DNA of 64,000 nt from a virus. Shown piece by piece: positions 1 through 10,888 of the stretch (the stretch's first letter is position 1; every line of letters starts with the position of its first letter). The stretch spans positions 34,708 to 98,707 of IMG/VR virus record IMGVR_UViG_3300023273_000760, one strand, 5' to 3'. The notes under the pieces are model-generated. The model was not told the DNA's origin, made no database searches, and worked only from the letters and a program-made list of their open reading frames with translations. Made by a program: the position numbers and the translations under genes.

Positions 1-3000
1 ACATTTGATCCTGTTTCAACATATCAACAAGATGACATTGTACAGTATACTAATCAATTCTGGAAAGCAAAAACAACAGTATTTCCAAGTGATGACAGTT
101 TAGCATATCCAAGTTTTGCATCTCATGTTAACGCAGTTGTCGGTACAGATGACGACGGAGTCTATGATAACCTTTGGTTAATTTTACGAGGAAACTTTAC
201 ATTCCAAGAAGAAGTAACTGATCACGTTTTAATTAGAGCCCAATCAGTTCAATACGAAGGAAGTGCAGTTGGCGACAAATTACAGTTAATTTGGAACTCT
301 AAAAATACTAGATATCCATCAGGTGTTAATCCATTTAATGACAGCAATATATTATCATCAGACTTCTTTACAGGAGAACACATCATTGAAGAAAAGGTTG
401 ATGATATACTATTAGTTGACAATACACAAGCAATTCCAGATATTGGAGAAACAATTAGTAGTGATATTGCATTAGGTATTGTTGTATACAAATATACAAC
501 TGGTGACAATAGAACACTTATCTATGTTAATGAAACAAATGGCGATTTTGCAGATGAAGGTACATTAACAGTTGGCGATATTAATATCGGTAGTTACGAA
601 CGTGCAGTACAACAACCTAATGATGATCTTGCAGGTTGGTGGAAAATTCCAGTCGGTCAGACATTTAACGTAACACAAACTATTGAAACTAAACCATATT
701 TAATTGTTCAAGACATTATTAAACAAGCAGAAGTTCGTACAGTTAATTATTGGGAAAATGTTTATAACATTGTAGATGACGCTGATCCTGGAGTTCCGTC
801 ATATATTGAAACATTAACATGGAATAGTGAAGCAGGATATGAAATCTCAGACAAGTGGGTATTCAGATTACCTAAAACACTTGAAAATGATATTACAGCA
901 CCGAACGATGAATTTCAATTTTGGTTTAATGAATATCGTAATGCAGATGGAATTGTACAAGAGCCATCAGTTATTGCTCCTGAATTAGACCACGATTATC
1001 TGAATAGAACAACTCACAGAGTTTATGATATCTGGGACGGTTGGGCGAATGTAAACTTAACTAACTTTGATAATAGTGGTTCGCCAACACCAGGCGATCC
1101 TGACTACAATCCCAATTATGGTAATCCGTATATTCCAGTTGTTGGCGATATTGTAAGAGATAACGATACTCTTGCAACAGGTGAAGTCATGTATGTCGAA
1201 AAGGTGTTTAATAACTTAAGACTCTTCCTTAGAAATACAACAGGAACATGGAAGAAAGGTAGTGAATTTGGGAACATTTCAAGTTTAAGTATAGTTGAAG
1301 GTTCACAAGGTGCAGGAACTATTAGACTTGTTGGTACTACAATAGGAGTATATTTAACAAACAATACAGTGGGTCCACTTATTGTTATTGATAGAGGCGA
1401 AAACCTTACTCCAGGAAGTACTAGAACATTACAAAATTTTGAATACTGGGTTTATAAACAAACAGTAATACAAGGTTCTCCAAGAGAGGCAAATCCACCT
1501 TCATTATCAAATAATGATTGGACTAGAGTCTATAACATACCTGTAACTGAAACAGGGATAGCAAGCGGACTTGTGCGTCAAGGAGCATATGCAGTTTACG
1601 AAAGAAATGCTAGTAACTTCTATGTATTAACAAACGTCTATACAATGCCAGATAGTACTAACTACAAACATCTTGGAGCAACTATAGATTTAATTACTCG
1701 ACCAGATGGAAGTCGTGCAATTTATATTTCAAGTAAGGGTAATAACACATTTGCAGAACCTGGTAGAATTAATATTATTAATTACGATGAGTCACTAGGC
1801 TGGCAATTAGGTTCAGATGAAAACTATCGTGGAGAACACGATCCGACTATTACATATTACGAAGGTGAATATGTAAAATATGCAGAAGAAATTTATCAAG
1901 CAACTACTAATGTTTTACCTAGAGCATTTAATTTAGCAGACTGGGTGTTAGTTGAAACAGGCGTTGACTTAAACGGATACATTCCTAACAATACAGGATT
2001 TATTGTTGGCAATGATAGTGCATTAGAAACTTCTAATCTATTACAGTTTGGATCAAATTATGATGTAAGTAAAAACGGACACGTATTAGCATCAGTAGTT
2101 AAGTATGGCGATCAAGTTGACAGTGCATTAAGTACTCCTAAACTTGCGATTTACAGATTAATTAACGGACAGTTCCTTTGGGATCAGTTAGTTGATTCGG
2201 AGAAAGTAGATATTAACTACGGATCAAGTGTTGCTGTTTCTGATGATGGCAAATTTATTGCTGTAGGTGCAACTAATTGGAGCACAACTTATACAAATGC
2301 TGGTGCAGTTTATCTATATGAATCAATTCACGGAACATTTAGTCTAGTACAAACACTAACTGGTCCAAAAGGATTACCAAATGAAAAGTTTGGTTCTAAA
2401 GTAAAATTTAGTGGAGACAGATTAGTTATTACATCATCAGGCGGAGATTCAACAAGCATAACAGAATTTGATGCAAACTTAACATTATTTGATAACGGAA
2501 CAACGTTGTTTAATACAACACTTACTGATACAGGTGAGATATTTGTATTTGAATTAACAGGAAATAGATATGTTTATGCTGATAAAATTAAAAACTCAGA
2601 TCCAAATGTTGTATACTTTGGTGAAGTATTAGCAGTTAGCAATAATCACATTTATGCAGGATTACCTACTTACTTAAACGAAGAAGAAAATAGTTCTCCG
2701 GGCGCAGTATTTGATTATAGAAGCCCTTCAACAGGTAAGTTATGGACAAGAAAGCGTCAAGCAAGACCAGTTGTTGATGTTAACAAAATTAAAAGTGTTA
2801 GTATTTACAACAAACAAACTAATGTTGTAGATGAGTATCTTGATTATATTGATCCGCTACAAGGAAAAATTGCCGGACCGGCAGAAGTTGAATTATCATA
2901 TAAAACTACATATGATCCTGCAAGTTATAATATTGTAGATGATAGTGTAGTAGGGGTAGTTAAAGATGCTACTATTTTTAATACAGTTGATATAGTTGGT

Positions 3001-6000
3001 AAACTATGGTGGGATATTGATGCTGTAAGATTTATTAATCCTTATAGTAATACTGGAAATATTTTTAGTGTTACAAATCAGTTTAATACAATTTTTCCAG
3101 GTACTGAAGTTGAAATTTATGAATGGGTAGAGACAACATTATTACCAAGCGAATGGGACGAAGATGCAGATACAGAAGAAGGACTTACACGTGGTATTAG
3201 CGGAAAATCTAAATACGGCGACAGTGTATATTCAACTAGAAGAGTATATGACGAACCTGCACAAAAGTTTACAAATTACAATTATTTCTGGGTAAGAAAT
3301 AAAAAAACAGTTCCAGATGTACCAGGTAGATCAATTAGTGGTGCCGATGTTCAAGAATTAATTAGAGATCCTAATGGTCAAGGATACAAATATGTAAACT
3401 TATTAAGAGATAATGAGTGGGCGTTACATAATTTAGGATCAAGTATTACAGGAAAAGATAGTGTTATTAAATTTAGTTATTGGACTATTGATAACCTTGA
3501 ACAGAATATTCATAATCAGTATAATATTATTACTGATGGACTTGGTACAAGTATTCCTAAATCAGACTTAGAAGAAAAATGGTTTGATAGTTTAATTGGG
3601 TTTGACAAACAAGGTAGAGAAATTCCTGACAGACAGTTAGGAAATCAAGACAAATACGGAGTACTAAACAACCCACGACAAACTATGTTTGTTAACAGAG
3701 TTGAAGCACTTAAACAAGCAATTGAAAGAGTAAACATTGTATTAAAACAAAATGTATTAATTGATGATTTTGATTTATCAGATCTAGATAGTAATGATCC
3801 TAAACCAACCCTAGCATCAAGACTTTATGATTTGACAATTGATACAGATTTAGAACTTCAATATGTTTCAGTTAGTAAAGTAAGAACTGCACAACTTAAT
3901 GCAACTATAATTGATGGTAAATTAATTAGAGTAGATATTGTTGACGGAGGAAGAGGCTATAAAACAAATCCAACAGTAGAGTTTGTTACTACAGCAGGAG
4001 AAAATGCTGAAGTTGCTCTTGAAATTAACAGCATTGGATCGGTTATTAGTGCAACAGTAATTAATCAAGGTTCAAATTACAGCAGTACAGACGTAATTAC
4101 CGTACGTAAGTTTTCTGTGTTAGTTAATACAGACACTTCTTATGCTAATAGATGGTCAGTTTACGAGTACGTTGGCGGCAATTATCCGTGGAATAGAATT
4201 ATTAGTCAAAGTTATGATGTAAGAGATTATTGGAGTTATGATAATTGGTATGCAGAAGGTTATAATGAATTAACTAAAGCAGATTTCGTAATTGACGAAA
4301 CATACGAATTAGAATCGTTAGATGACGTTTATGGTCAAATTGTAAAAATTAACAATGTAGGTTCCGGCGGCTGGTTACTTTTACGTAAAATTGACGAACA
4401 AGTAAATGTTGATTATACTATTAACTATGAAACAATCGGTAGAGAAAATGCTACAGTACAACTATCTAAAGCATTGTACGATTATAGCGATGAATTAGTT
4501 GGTTATGATAGTTTTGGATATGATGATAGTGCGTTTGATTTAATACCAGTTCAAGAATTAAGAATTATACTGTCATCATTACGTGATAAAATATTTGTTG
4601 ATGACTTAGCAATTCATTATAATGAATTATTCTTTGCACAAATGCGTTATATTTTAAGTGAACAACCATTTATTGATTGGGCATTTAAAACTTCATTTGT
4701 TAAAGCAAAGCATAATGTTGGTAAACTAAGAAAAGACATTACATTTAATAATGACTTCTTAGAAAGTTATGAAGAATATGTAAAAGAAGTTAAACCTTAT
4801 AAAACTAAAATTAGAGAATACTTATCAACATATGAAGGTGATGATAATACTCAAACAATCGTTACTGATTTTGATTTGCCACCTTACTATAGTGATGCTA
4901 GAGGAAAAATTGTTCCTGTAGATACTAGAGTAGTAAATGATACTGTACAAGTAAACGGTATCACATCTTATCCACAAAAGCACTGGTTAGAAAATGTAAG
5001 TTTTAAAATTAAAGAAATTAATATTTACGAAGCAGGTTCGGGTTATCTAAATGCACCATCAGTTGAAATATCCGGCGGCGGCGGCACCGGCGCTGTTGCT
5101 GAAGCGTACATTGGTAAAAACGGATCTATATCTGAGATTAGAATTACTAATCCGGGTACAGGATATATTTCAGCACCTACTATTACTTTAAATGGTTCTC
5201 CAGGAGATAACGGAACAGTTGCTAAAGCAAGTGCAGTTATTGGAGATTCAAATTTACGTGCTACACACTTAGCCGTTAAGTTTGATAGAGTAACTGGTGC
5301 GTTCTTTATAACAACACTTGATGAAACAGAAACATTTACTGGAACAGGCGGAAGATATAAATTTACTTTAAAATGGCCAGTAGATTTAAGAACAAATAAA
5401 ATTAAAATTACTATCGGAGACGACGAAATACTGTCAAGAGATTATACTATTACTAATGTTAATGACAGTAATGGTAGAACACATGATAGAAAAATAGGCC
5501 AAATTGTTTTTAATACTCCTCCTGCTAATAACAAAACTATAACAATTGAGTATTTTAAAGATATATCATTATTAACTGCGGCAGATAGAATTAACTTATT
5601 CTACAATCCAACTACAGGACAGTTAGCAAATGACTTAGGGCAATTACTTGACGGCATTGACTACGGTGGTGTTCAAGTTAAGAGTTTCAACTTTGGCGGT
5701 GGCTCGGGTTGGAGTGCAGATTCGTGGTTTACTTCTGCATATGATACATATGATAATACATATGAAGATGAAGTATTCCGTTTAAGTGATGACAGTACAA
5801 AAATTTACGACTTTGCTAAAGCATTAGAAACAGGTATTGAATATAATGTTTATAAAAATGGTATAAGAATTGATGATCCTAACTTTGGAACAGGAAATCC
5901 TGTTACAAATCCAAATGCAATCATCCAAAGTATTACTGGAGCAAGCCAAACAGGATTTATTTTAACTGATGATGGTACTATTGTTGAGTCTACGGTAATC

Positions 6001-8178
6001 AAATTTGATGAAGAGATTTTACCAACACAATCAGGCGATGTAATTGTTATTCGCAAAAATACATCAGACGGTTCGTTTATTCCTGATCCAAGAGCATATG
6101 ATACATTAATTACCGGCGGTGACTTAGCATATGCAACTGCTTCAGGTATAAATCCAGAAGATATTGTTATCGACGGTGACGGATTTGTTACACCTACAAC
6201 ATCTAAAGGACCAGAGGAACTTATTCCTGGACAAGTTCTTGATACATTAGATATTAAAGTATACGATAGAGTTGGTGAAGGCGGAAGTAGAATTGAAAGT
6301 GTAGCATATGTTGGAGATAATGTTACAAAGATATTTAACTATGATGGTCAACCACAAAGTAAGTTTGCTATTTTTGTTAAAGTAAACAACATTGTTAGAA
6401 CAGATTATACAGTAGATTATAAAAACAAAACAATAACATTTACTTCAGCACCAGCAATTAATAGTTCTGTAAACATTATTACAATGAGCGGCAATGGTGA
6501 GGAAATATTAGATCTAGATACATTTACTGGAGACGGCTCAACAATTCAATTCCTTACAAGAGTTGACTGGAAAGATGAACTTAACAGTTTAATCACAGTT
6601 AATGGCGAGAAAGTTGATTATATTTTAGAAACAACAGACAGTTCATATGATACTGCTAACAAAGTTGCAATTACATTTGGTCAAGCACCGGCTGAAGGTG
6701 CAGTAATTAATTATGGAATTTATGCAAGTAACGCACAAACATTTAGTGAAATTAAAACTGATAATATTAGATCAGATGGAAGTACATCAACATATGAATT
6801 AAGTTTAACTCCATTTAGTAGTTTACCAGCAAGTCATAACTTAATTGTTAGAGTTGGTGATAACATTCTTAACGCAGGATACAACGAATCATTTATTATT
6901 GATGACAGAGTAGAATATGCATTACGTAACTGGCAACAACCAGGCGGTACATTAGGTGCTAATGATATCTTAGTATTATTGAACGGCGTAGAACTTACAT
7001 ATACTATAGATTATATTTTCCGTCCTGCAAACTCTAGTGTTGAAATTTTTGAAAACGTTAAAGTTCCTGGAGCAAGACTAGATGTGTATGTAACTGTTGA
7101 CGGAGAATACACAGTAAGTGGAAATACAATTACACTTAACACAGTTCCACCTGAAGACGAAATTTTTAGAGTAACACATTTTAGTAGACACGATATTCAA
7201 GAAATTGATCGTAAAAATTATGACATTGTAACAAGAACTACACTAAACTTTGAAAGTGCTGGCGATATTGAATACAATCATTTGAAAGCAGGTCTAATTA
7301 AACTTGAGAGACAAACTATTGATGCTGAGTATGTTTGGATTATTGTTAATGGAAAGATTCAAACACCTAGTGTTGATTATAAAGTAACAAATGACAGATT
7401 CTTTGTGCGTATGGCAACACCGTTAAATGAAAACGATGCTGTTGAAGTAATTCAGTTTGCTGAATCAGGACCAACAGTTTCTAAGTTTGGATTTAGACAA
7501 TTTAAAGATATGTTGAATAGAACAGTTTATAAACGTTTAGGTGATGTGAATAAGTATAGACTACAAGCAGATTTAAAACAGTTTGACAAAGAAATTTTAG
7601 TTGAAAACGGTGAAACCATGTTTATACCTGATAAAGCCAATAATGTTCCAGGTGTTATATTTGTTAACGGCGAGCGTATTGAATATATGGTTAAAGACGG
7701 TAACAGTTTACAACAGTTACGTAGAGGTACATTAGGTACAGGTGTTAGAGACATTCATAATGTAGGAGACGAGTTGTTTGATCAGGGATTCCAACAAACA
7801 ATTCCATACCAAGATAAAACATTAGTTAATACATATGAAGGTGATGGCACTACATCAGAATTTACACTAGATTGGACTCCGGCTAGTGTTAATGAATTTG
7901 AAGTATTTGTTGGTGGCAAGCGTCAACGCAAGAATGCTATGTATATGTTTGACCCAACGGTTGATCAAGATTCACCAGAAGGTGACGTATTGCAACCAGC
8001 GCAATATAGCATTTTAGGTAATACAATGACGCTATTAACTGCACCAGCAGATGGAGTTCGAATAACAGTAATTAGAAGGGTTGGAAAAGTATGGAATGAC
8101 CCTGGAAAAACACTAGGTAAGACAGAAAATGCTATCGCACAGTTCTTAAGAGCGGAAGAGGTTGACTTACCTAAATAA
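1..8178 (+). CDS. Giant virion structural protein, 3' part (tail/baseplate-associated)
   Basis: The frame is open from base 1 to a TAA at 8176-8178, so at least 2725 residues are present and the start lies outside the window. Around nt 2040-2750 there are FG-GAP-like beta-propeller repeats (YGSSVAVSDDGKFIAVGA, NEKFGSKVKFSGDRLVI). Near nt 3940-4090 and 5030-5220 are glycine-rich repeats of the form GxGYxxxPxVxIxGGG. The last third repeats a module pattern: FxGDGxxxxF, then a VNG strand, then a Tyr-containing strand, then a PAxGxxIxI strand (for example 6520-6720 and 7830-8080). Such proteins are typical of T4-like marine phage virions, next to tail fibres. No enzymatic motif is seen. The exact place in the virion is not known from sequence; a tail or baseplate fibre role is inferred from the repeats and the neighbouring fibre genes. 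Confidence 0.85.
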   Translation, partial: TFDPVSTYQQDDIVQYTNQFWKAKTTVFPSDDSLAYPSFASHVNAVVGTDDDGVYDNLWLILRGNFTFQEEVTDHVLIRAQSVQYEGSAVGDKLQLIWNSKNTRYPSGVNPFNDSNILSSDFFTGEHIIEEKVDDILLVDNTQAIPDIGETISSDIALGIVVYKYTTGDNRTLIYVNETNGDFADEGTLTVGDINIGSYERAVQQPNDDLAGWWKIPVGQTFNVTQTIETKPYLIVQDIIKQAEVRTVNYWENVYNIVDDADPGVPSYIETLTWNSEAGYEISDKWVFRLPKTLENDITAPNDEFQFWFNEYRNADGIVQEPSVIAPELDHDYLNRTTHRVYDIWDGWANVNLTNFDNSGSPTPGDPDYNPNYGNPYIPVVGDIVRDNDTLATGEVMYVEKVFNNLRLFLRNTTGTWKKGSEFGNISSLSIVEGSQGAGTIRLVGTTIGVYLTNNTVGPLIVIDRGENLTPGSTRTLQNFEYWVYKQTVIQGSPREANPPSLSNNDWTRVYNIPVTETGIASGLVRQGAYAVYERNASNFYVLTNVYTMPDSTNYKHLGATIDLITRPDGSRAIYISSKGNNTFAEPGRINIINYDESLGWQLGSDENYRGEHDPTITYYEGEYVKYAEEIYQATTNVLPRAFNLADWVLVETGVDLNGYIPNNTGFIVGNDSALETSNLLQFGSNYDVSKNGHVLASVVKYGDQVDSALSTPKLAIYRLINGQFLWDQLVDSEKVDINYGSSVAVSDDGKFIAVGATNWSTTYTNAGAVYLYESIHGTFSLVQTLTGPKGLPNEKFGSKVKFSGDRLVITSSGGDSTSITEFDANLTLFDNGTTLFNTTLTDTGEIFVFELTGNRYVYADKIKNSDPNVVYFGEVLAVSNNHIYAGLPTYLNEEENSSPGAVFDYRSPSTGKLWTRKRQARPVVDVNKIKSVSIYNKQTNVVDEYLDYIDPLQGKIAGPAEVELSYKTTYDPASYNIVDDSVVGVVKDATIFNTVDIVGKLWWDIDAVRFINPYSNTGNIFSVTNQFNTIFPGTEVEIYEWVETTLLPSEWDEDADTEEGLTRGISGKSKYGDSVYSTRRVYDEPAQKFTNYNYFWVRNKKTVPDVPGRSISGADVQELIRDPNGQGYKYVNLLRDNEWALHNLGSSITGKDSVIKFSYWTIDNLEQNIHNQYNIITDGLGTSIPKSDLEEKWFDSLIGFDKQGREIPDRQLGNQDKYGVLNNPRQTMFVNRVEALKQAIERVNIVLKQNVLIDDFDLSDLDSNDPKPTLASRLYDLTIDTDLELQYVSVSKVRTAQLNATIIDGKLIRVDIVDGGRGYKTNPTVEFVTTAGENAEVALEINSIGSVISATVINQGSNYSSTDVITVRKFSVLVNTDTSYANRWSVYEYVGGNYPWNRIISQSYDVRDYWSYDNWYAEGYNELTKADFVIDETYELESLDDVYGQIVKINNVGSGGWLLLRKIDEQVNVDYTINYETIGRENATVQLSKALYDYSDELVGYDSFGYDDSAFDLIPVQELRIILSSLRDKIFVDDLAIHYNELFFAQMRYILSEQPFIDWAFKTSFVKAKHNVGKLRKDITFNNDFLESYEEYVKEVKPYKTKIREYLSTYEGDDNTQTIVTDFDLPPYYSDARGKIVPVDTRVVNDTVQVNGITSYPQKHWLENVSFKIKEINIYEAGSGYLNAPSVEISGGGGTGAVAEAYIGKNGSISEIRITNPGTGYISAPTITLNGSPGDNGTVAKASAVIGDSNLRATHLAVKFDRVTGAFFITTLDETETFTGTGGRYKFTLKWPVDLRTNKIKITIGDDEILSRDYTITNVNDSNGRTHDRKIGQIVFNTPPANNKTITIEYFKDISLLTAADRINLFYNPTTGQLANDLGQLLDGIDYGGVQVKSFNFGGGSGWSADSWFTSAYDTYDNTYEDEVFRLSDDSTKIYDFAKALETGIEYNVYKNGIRIDDPNFGTGNPVTNPNAIIQSITGASQTGFILTDDGTIVESTVIKFDEEILPTQSGDVIVIRKNTSDGSFIPDPRAYDTLITGGDLAYATASGINPEDIVIDGDGFVTPTTSKGPEELIPGQVLDTLDIKVYDRVGEGGSRIESVAYVGDNVTKIFNYDGQPQSKFAIFVKVNNIVRTDYTVDYKNKTITFTSAPAINSSVNIITMSGNGEEILDLDTFTGDGSTIQFLTRVDWKDELNSLITVNGEKVDYILETTDSSYDTANKVAITFGQAPAEGAVINYGIYASNAQTFSEIKTDNIRSDGSTSTYELSLTPFSSLPASHNLIVRVGDNILNAGYNESFIIDDRVEYALRNWQQPGGTLGANDILVLLNGVELTYTIDYIFRPANSSVEIFENVKVPGARLDVYVTVDGEYTVSGNTITLNTVPPEDEIFRVTHFSRHDIQEIDRKNYDIVTRTTLNFESAGDIEYNHLKAGLIKLERQTIDAEYVWIIVNGKIQTPSVDYKVTNDRFFVRMATPLNENDAVEVIQFAESGPTVSKFGFRQFKDMLNRTVYKRLGDVNKYRLQADLKQFDKEILVENGETMFIPDKANNVPGVIFVNGERIEYMVKDGNSLQQLRRGTLGTGVRDIHNVGDELFDQGFQQTIPYQDKTLVNTYEGDGTTSEFTLDWTPASVNEFEVFVGGKRQRKNAMYMFDPTVDQDSPEGDVLQPAQYSILGNTMTLLTAPADGVRITVIRRVGKVWNDPGKTLGKTENAIAQFLRAEEVDLPK

Positions 8179-8181
8179 ATA
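8175..8181 (+). promoter_or_regulatory. T4-type late promoter-like ATAAATA
   Basis: ATAAATA overlaps the stop codon of the giant structural gene and lies 18 nt before the ATG at 8200, which has its own AGGA ribosome site. T4 late promoters are defined by TATAAATA about 10 bp before the transcript start, so this fits a late promoter for the fibre operon. It is a short AT-rich motif in an AT-rich genome and could occur by chance. Confidence 0.4.
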
Positions 8182-8199
8182 CAATGTAGGAAAACACAA

Positions 8200-8814
8200 A
8201 TGACAGATAATTTATTAGATAAAAACGGAGTGTTAGTGCAGGGTCATATTAAGATATATAACCCCGAGACTAGCGAAATTTACATTGATAAGCGCAATGC
8301 AATTCACTATGAGAATATGAGTATTGCACTTGCTGAATCATTGGCCAACGCAGGACAGGGATTTGTATACGAAATGGCATTTGGGAACGGTGGTACTAGT
8401 GTTGATCCTACAGGCATTATTACATACTTAACACCAAATAGCACTGGTACAAATGCTTCATTATACAACCAAACTTATAAAAAGGTTGTTGATGACAGAT
8501 CAGCAAATAACGTAGATCCAAATAGAAACAAAATTGAAACACGACACGTTACAGGCACTAGTTATACAGATATCTTAGTAAGTTGTTTGTTAGACTACGG
8601 TGAACCAAACGGGCAAGAAGCAAACGATACTGCTACTAATACAGAAAGTTCATTTGTATTTGACGAACTAGGATTAGTAAGTTATAGTCCAACTGGTGAC
8701 GGCAAACTTCTTACACACGTTATTTTCCATCCTGTACAAAAGTCGTTAAACAGATTAATTCAAATTGATTATACAGTTAGAGTACAATCATTAACTGGTT
8801 TTAACGAGGGGTAA
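8200..8814 (+). CDS. Virion structural protein, hypothetical (204 aa)
   Basis: A 204-residue protein without signal peptide or membrane segment. It starts at ATG 8200 behind AGGA and ends 4 nt before the first tail-fibre gene. It begins MTDNLLDKNGVLVQGHIKI and is rich in Asn, Thr and Asp with beta-strand-like spacing, as in other virion proteins of this region. Its place between a giant structural protein and tail fibres suggests a fibre-connector or baseplate component. I do not recognise a defined domain; related conserved proteins are usually annotated simply as structural in T4-like marine phages. Confidence 0.75.
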   Translation: MTDNLLDKNGVLVQGHIKIYNPETSEIYIDKRNAIHYENMSIALAESLANAGQGFVYEMAFGNGGTSVDPTGIITYLTPNSTGTNASLYNQTYKKVVDDRSANNVDPNRNKIETRHVTGTSYTDILVSCLLDYGEPNGQEANDTATNTESSFVFDELGLVSYSPTGDGKLLTHVIFHPVQKSLNRLIQIDYTVRVQSLTGFNEG

Positions 8815-8818
8815 TTAG

Positions 8819-10888
8819 ATGGCATATACTATTAACTACACTGACATTACTAATAAAGGTAGTATAGTCATTGAGGATAACACAGTTGATACGTCAACTA
8901 GTTTAAGTATCCCAGGAAGATTTACTACTGATTACGGTACGTTAATTGGTCAAAACTTTTTACAACTATTAGAAAACTTTTCAAATACAACAGCACCACA
9001 AAGACCAGTAGAAGGTCAGTTATGGTATGATACATCTATCGGTGTTAACATTCTTAAAATTTATGACGGCACTAACTGGATTGAAGCCGGAGGATTAAAA
9101 AGAGGTGAGTCAGCACCAGATGTTGCTAATTCAGTTGCTGGAGATTTATGGGCAGATACAGACAATCAACAGTTATATTTGTATACAGGTTCAGGTTGGA
9201 TTTTAGTTGGTCCAGAATTTAGTGACGGTTTAGCCGCAGGTGTTCGACCTTCAACATTAACAGGAACAGACAACGTTAATTATACAGCACTTAAAGTTGA
9301 AATAGGCGGCAAAGTACTTGCCATTTATGCTACAAGTGCATTTACTCCAAAGGCAACAATACAAGGATTTAGTTCGCTGAAGGCAGGCTTTAATATGAGT
9401 TCTGCTGATATTACTGGCGCTGGTGTTGCAAAGTATTACGGTATTGCAGAAAAAGCAGAAAGTTTAATTATTGCTGGAGAGGCTAACCCTGTTTCAGCAG
9501 AAAATTTCTTAAGAGGCGATAAAGAGTCAATTTCTTCTAAAGGATTAATTATTAGAAATAACTCAGGTGTACAAGTTGGAAGTGATGCAGTTGTTCAAAT
9601 TGGTATTGAAGGACAGAATGCAATTATTTCAAATAATACTTCTGGTGCAAACATTGACTTAAGAATTAATAATGCAGGTAACCTACAACCTGTTATCAGA
9701 ATTGACTCAACACAAAAAGTTGGTATTAATAACTTATCACCAGCAGAAGCATTAGACGTAACTGGTAATGCTATTATTAGTAACAACCTTATTATTAATG
9801 GAATTGCAGAAGCAGTTAATATTTCAACAGGTGCTATTACAACAAAAGGCGGACTTGGTGTTGCTAAGAGTGCAAGGATTGGAAATGAATTAGAAGTAGG
9901 ATCAACCGCAACGTTTGGCGGATCACTACTTCCAGATACATCAAACACAAGAAGCATTGGATCTGCAATATTAAAATTTGCAGAAGTTAATGCAAATACT
10001 TTTAAAGGTAACTTAGTAGGTAATGTAACTGGAACAGTTACAGGACGTTCAGGAAGTTCAGATAAACTTGCTTCAAGAACAACATTCCAAGTTACAGGTG
10101 ACGTAACTGCTCCGAACATTATTTTTGACGGACAGTATACAGCACCAGGCGAAACTACACTAGTTAAAACATTTGATATTAGTGTTAATAGTACATTTGT
10201 TACTAATAAGCCAAACGTTCCAACATCGAGATTTGATGACGAACTTTTAATTAATAGACTTAATGACGAAAATGGTAGCGGAACAGGTCTTAAAAAAATA
10301 TCAAGAAGTAACTTGTTTAGTGCATTACCAGTTAATCCAGTTGGAATGATAGTTCCATATGCAGGAGATAACAGTACAGCATCAGATTTAAATGGATGGT
10401 TATTATGTGACGGTAGAGAAGAATTTATTGTTGATTGGCCTCAATTGTATGAAATTATCGGAACAAAATATAAAGCAAATCCGGCGTTAGGTAAATTTGC
10501 ATTACCAGACTTACGTGGTAGATTCCCGCTAGGCCAAGACAACATGGGTACACAACAAGGATCAGCAAATAGAGTTACTGATGCTAACGCTGATACACTT
10601 GGCGGCACAGCAGGATTTGAAAAGAAACCAATTAAAGTTGAAAACTTACCAGAACACGAACACGATTTACGTGGACCAAGTGGTACACAATATTACGTAT
10701 CACGTGATGTTCAAGGTGCACCAGTAGATGCAGATGCTACAGTAGCCGATGCTCCAACAGGAACAAATGCAGGACAGAAGTTTCCATTCTCAGGAGGCGT
10801 GGTAAGTACAACAACAGTAGGACAAGATTTTGATATTATGAATCCTTACCTGGCTGTTAACTATCTAATTTACGCGGGGGCAAAATAA
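8819..10888 (+). CDS. Tail fibre-like protein with C-terminal phage tail-collar domain
   Basis: A 689-residue fibre protein. Residues 1-140 form a module shared with the next two genes (MAYTINYTD, NFLQLLENFSNTTAP, GQLWYDT, KIYDGTNW, GDLWAD, QLYLYTGSGW, LVGP). The middle is low-complexity beta-rich sequence. From about residue 505 there is a phage tail-collar domain (PVGMIVPYAG, GWLLCDGRE, YEIIGTKY, FALPDLRGRFPLG), followed by a His-rich segment (ENLPEHEHDLRG) like that of short-tail-fibre receptor tips. It is read in tandem with the following fibre, whose ATG overlaps this stop in TAATG. The likely role is host recognition or attachment at the tail; the receptor is unknown. Confidence 0.88.
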   Translation: MAYTINYTDITNKGSIVIEDNTVDTSTSLSIPGRFTTDYGTLIGQNFLQLLENFSNTTAPQRPVEGQLWYDTSIGVNILKIYDGTNWIEAGGLKRGESAPDVANSVAGDLWADTDNQQLYLYTGSGWILVGPEFSDGLAAGVRPSTLTGTDNVNYTALKVEIGGKVLAIYATSAFTPKATIQGFSSLKAGFNMSSADITGAGVAKYYGIAEKAESLIIAGEANPVSAENFLRGDKESISSKGLIIRNNSGVQVGSDAVVQIGIEGQNAIISNNTSGANIDLRINNAGNLQPVIRIDSTQKVGINNLSPAEALDVTGNAIISNNLIINGIAEAVNISTGAITTKGGLGVAKSARIGNELEVGSTATFGGSLLPDTSNTRSIGSAILKFAEVNANTFKGNLVGNVTGTVTGRSGSSDKLASRTTFQVTGDVTAPNIIFDGQYTAPGETTLVKTFDISVNSTFVTNKPNVPTSRFDDELLINRLNDENGSGTGLKKISRSNLFSALPVNPVGMIVPYAGDNSTASDLNGWLLCDGREEFIVDWPQLYEIIGTKYKANPALGKFALPDLRGRFPLGQDNMGTQQGSANRVTDANADTLGGTAGFEKKPIKVENLPEHEHDLRGPSGTQYYVSRDVQGAPVDADATVADAPTGTNAGQKFPFSGGVVSTTTVGQDFDIMNPYLAVNYLIYAGAK

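Noticed and set aside
9595-10119. Long open frame on the minus strand across a tail fibre gene (174 codons)
   Set aside because: It lies wholly antisense to a fibre gene with strong family motifs, has no ribosome site and its composition is a mirror of the fibre's Thr/Asn-rich codons. It is a shadow frame.
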